This document shows positions 62,223-64,000 of a stretch of DNA of 64,000 nucleotides, one piece after another. The position numbers and the translations under genes are program-made. The notes beneath the pieces were generated by a model. It was not told the DNA's origin, ran no database searches, and saw nothing but the letters and a program-made list of their open reading frames with translations. Each line of letters opens with the position of its first letter. The stretch's first letter is position 1. This stretch comes from Brucella pseudogrignonensis (GTDB lineage: Bacteria; Pseudomonadota; Alphaproteobacteria; Rhizobiales; Rhizobiaceae): assembly GCF_002252525.1 (NCBI RefSeq), contig NZ_NNRM01000015.1, forward strand, positions 1-64,000. Reading direction: 5' to 3'.

Positions 62223-64000
62223 ATGTCCGAGCCAACAACCTCAAAAACGCAATGGTCGGATTTGCATGGCGATCCTTTGGCGCTGCTGCAAGCGGCCTAT
62301 GCCTATGGGATCGATGCATGGCAGCGCTCGATCCTGTATGCGGATATTGAGAGACAGGTGGGCGACCAGTATCGCGACAAGCTGCGGGACGGCAGTCCCG
62401 GCGTCCTCAACTTCCCCTTCGAATCCGTCATGTCGGGGGCGGACCTGCCGCGACCGACCAACTATGCGCTCGTGCGGATCGTACCGTCCGGCGGCCAGAA
62501 GGCCGACGAGACGCGGCGCCCGTTCATCGTAATCGACCCGCGCGCCGGGCATGGGCCCGGCATCGGCGGCTTTAAGCCCGACAGCGAGATCGGCGCCGCG
62601 ATCAAGGCTGGTCACCCGTGCTACTTCGTGGGCTTCCTGCCCGATCCCGTTCCCGGCCAGACCATCGAGGATGTCATGCGCACCTTCTCGGCCTTCGTCG
62701 AGCGAGTCGGCGGGTTGCATCCCGGAAGCAAGGGCAAGCCGGCGGTGATCGGTAATTGTCAGGCCGGCTGGCAATTGCTGATGGCGGCGGCGGTCTGGCC
62801 AGACCTGTTCGGGCCGCTGATCGTAGCCGGCACGCCGCTGTCCTACTGGGCGGGCAACAATCCGATGCGCTATGCCGGCGGCCTGCTCGGTGGGAGCTGG
62901 CTGACCGCGCTGACCGGCGACATAGGCGCCGGCCGATTCGACGGCGCATGGCTCGTGCAGAACTTCGAGAACCTCGATCCCGCCAACACGCTCTGGTCGA
63001 AGCAGTACAACGTCTACGCAAGCGCCGACACCGAGGCCGAGCGCTATATCGGTTTCGAGAAATACTGGGGCGGCTACGTCTTCCTCAACGACGTCGAGAT
63101 GCAGTACATCGTCGACAACCTGTTCATCGGCAACAAGCTCTCGACCGCGCAACTCATGACCTCCGACGGCTTGCGCATCGACCTGCGCAACATCCGCTCG
63201 CCGATCGTCGTCTTCTGCTCATACGGCGACAACATCACCCCGCCTGCGCAGGCCCTGGGCTGGATCACCGACCTTTATCGCGATGACGACGAGGTGCTCA
63301 GCCACGACCAGACCATCCTCTACACCACGCATGACAGCATCGGCCATCTCGGCATCTTCGTCTCCAGCAGCGTCGGCAAGAAGGAGCACCGCAAGTTCGC
63401 GAGCATGATCGACCAGATCGACCTCTTCCCCGCGGGCATCTATCGGGCGACGGTCGACGCCACGCCCCAGGACGTCCGCGACTTCGCCGACTCCCACCTG
63501 ATGTCGGTCAGGCGCAGCAGCATCGGGGAAGTTCGCGACATTGTCCGTCCGGATCCGGAATCGGACTGCCGCTTCGCCGCGGCCGCCCGGGTCTCCGACA
63601 TCAACCTGGCTCTCTACCGCAACACGCTGCAGCCCTGGATACGGGCCTTCTCGACGTCCTACTCCGCCCGATGGCTGCAGGCGCTTCATCCGCTGCGGGC
63701 ATCGTTCGAACTATGGTCGAGCGACCATCCGCTGGCGAGCACCGTGAGCGAGCTCGCCAGCGAGGTTCGCCAGAACCGTCAGCCGGTGCCTTCCGACAAT
63801 CCGTTCCTCGTCATGCAGCAGGACCTGTCGCGTGCAGTCGAGCATTTCTTGGATCGATATCGCGACCACCGGGACCAGATCTACGCGATGTGGTTCGATG
63901 TCCTGTACGGCTCGCCGGGACTGAAGGCTCTCGCCGGACAGACGATGGACGACGCGCGTCCGGCCCGGCCCCATCCAGGTGATACCCCCGAGCACCGCGA
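62223..64000 (+). CDS. DUF3141 protein, PHA-synthase-like alpha/beta hydrolase (partial, runs off the right edge)
   Basis: At least 592 residues of an alpha/beta hydrolase-fold protein. The elbow is GNCQAGW with Cys179, as in PHA synthases (GxCxG) and unlike serine hydrolases; CSYGDNITPPAQALGW and HDSIGHLGIFVSS supply the likely Asp and His. It starts behind GGAGGAAA at about 62212, 66 bases after phbA. DUF3141 proteins often lie with PHB genes; a depolymerase or an unusual synthase are both possible. No stop in the window. Confidence 0.85.
   Translation, partial: MSEPTTSKTQWSDLHGDPLALLQAAYAYGIDAWQRSILYADIERQVGDQYRDKLRDGSPGVLNFPFESVMSGADLPRPTNYALVRIVPSGGQKADETRRPFIVIDPRAGHGPGIGGFKPDSEIGAAIKAGHPCYFVGFLPDPVPGQTIEDVMRTFSAFVERVGGLHPGSKGKPAVIGNCQAGWQLLMAAAVWPDLFGPLIVAGTPLSYWAGNNPMRYAGGLLGGSWLTALTGDIGAGRFDGAWLVQNFENLDPANTLWSKQYNVYASADTEAERYIGFEKYWGGYVFLNDVEMQYIVDNLFIGNKLSTAQLMTSDGLRIDLRNIRSPIVVFCSYGDNITPPAQALGWITDLYRDDDEVLSHDQTILYTTHDSIGHLGIFVSSSVGKKEHRKFASMIDQIDLFPAGIYRATVDATPQDVRDFADSHLMSVRRSSIGEVRDIVRPDPESDCRFAAAARVSDINLALYRNTLQPWIRAFSTSYSARWLQALHPLRASFELWSSDHPLASTVSELASEVRQNRQPVPSDNPFLVMQQDLSRAVEHFLDRYRDHRDQIYAMWFDVLYGSPGLKALAGQTMDDARPARPHPGDTPEHR

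Noticed and set aside
62241-63152. 303-codon open frame on minus
   Set aside because: Antisense of the DUF3141 gene, which has a clear catalytic triad and ribosome-binding site.
1-64000. CRISPR arrays, tRNA or rRNA genes
   Set aside because: No regular spaced direct repeats, cloverleaf-like segments or rRNA signatures were noticed; short tRNAs could be missed by eye.

Overview
The window joins two unrelated blocks of DNA from what looks like an alphaproteobacterium of the Hyphomicrobiales (Rhizobiales) group. The basis is the gene content: a GcrA-type cell-cycle regulator homologue, a MaoC-Pta fusion, class I PHB genes and rhizobial-style stress genes. The genus cannot be fixed from the sequence alone, and no rRNA or tRNA gene was seen.

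Block 1 (1 to about 15068) is the early half of a Mu-like transposable prophage, lying reversed so that its left end is on the right. From the left end inward it has a LexA-like c repressor (the only early gene on +), an operator region, Ner, a ParB-like protein, a small unknown, the MuA transposase, MuB ATPase, several small early genes, DUF3164, a GcrA homologue, a DUF550 dNTP pyrophosphohydrolase, GemA and a Mor-type activator. Then come a lysis cassette (GH19 endolysin, holin, overlapping two-component spanin), the Mu gp25/26/27-like genes and a terminase large subunit that runs off the window. Genes are tightly packed, many with 1 to 8 base overlaps. Two small genes point the other way and may be lysogenic cargo ('morons').

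Junction (15069 to 16068): the prophage ends inside the last part of an IS66-family element, and that IS66 element interrupts a CaCA-type calcium/cation antiporter gene. This is a two-step nested insertion readable to the base at the IS66 edge.

Block 2 (15416 to 64000) is a chromosomal or island region devoted to energy and carbon handling under low oxygen or stress. It holds a ten-gene Nqr operon (nqrABCDEF, apbE, nqrM, a CBS protein, a Tat nitroreductase) with a compact NqrB lacking the covalent-flavin motif; DUF1269, universal stress and HdeD proteins; a tetR-phaC-maoC/pta-ackA-fabI operon; gltS with an HlyD/DUF2955 export pair; a second, frameshifted HdeD; an HlyD-RbbA-permease exporter; an alcohol dehydrogenase and a CBS-BON protein; an arginine deiminase operon (YfcC permease, arcA, arcB, arcC); a second universal stress protein; a Ca2+-type P-type ATPase; phosphoketolase; and the phasin-phbB-phbA-DUF3141 cluster.

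The main unexplained signal is a 16-base interrupted palindrome, GTCAWC-N4-GWTGAY, found seven times and only between genes. It lies 50 to 53 bases before the universal stress gene and the tetR-phaC-pta-ackA-fabI operon, 130 to 140 bases before the arginine deiminase operon and phosphoketolase, before the HlyD-RbbA exporter, and as a tandem pair before the PHB cluster. It suggests one regulator, not encoded here, that ties fermentation, ATP-yielding arginine breakdown, polymer storage and stress proteins into a single regulon. The island's families (Usp, CBS, nitroreductase, P-type ATPase) resemble those of the mycobacterial DosR dormancy regulon, although the DNA motif is different.
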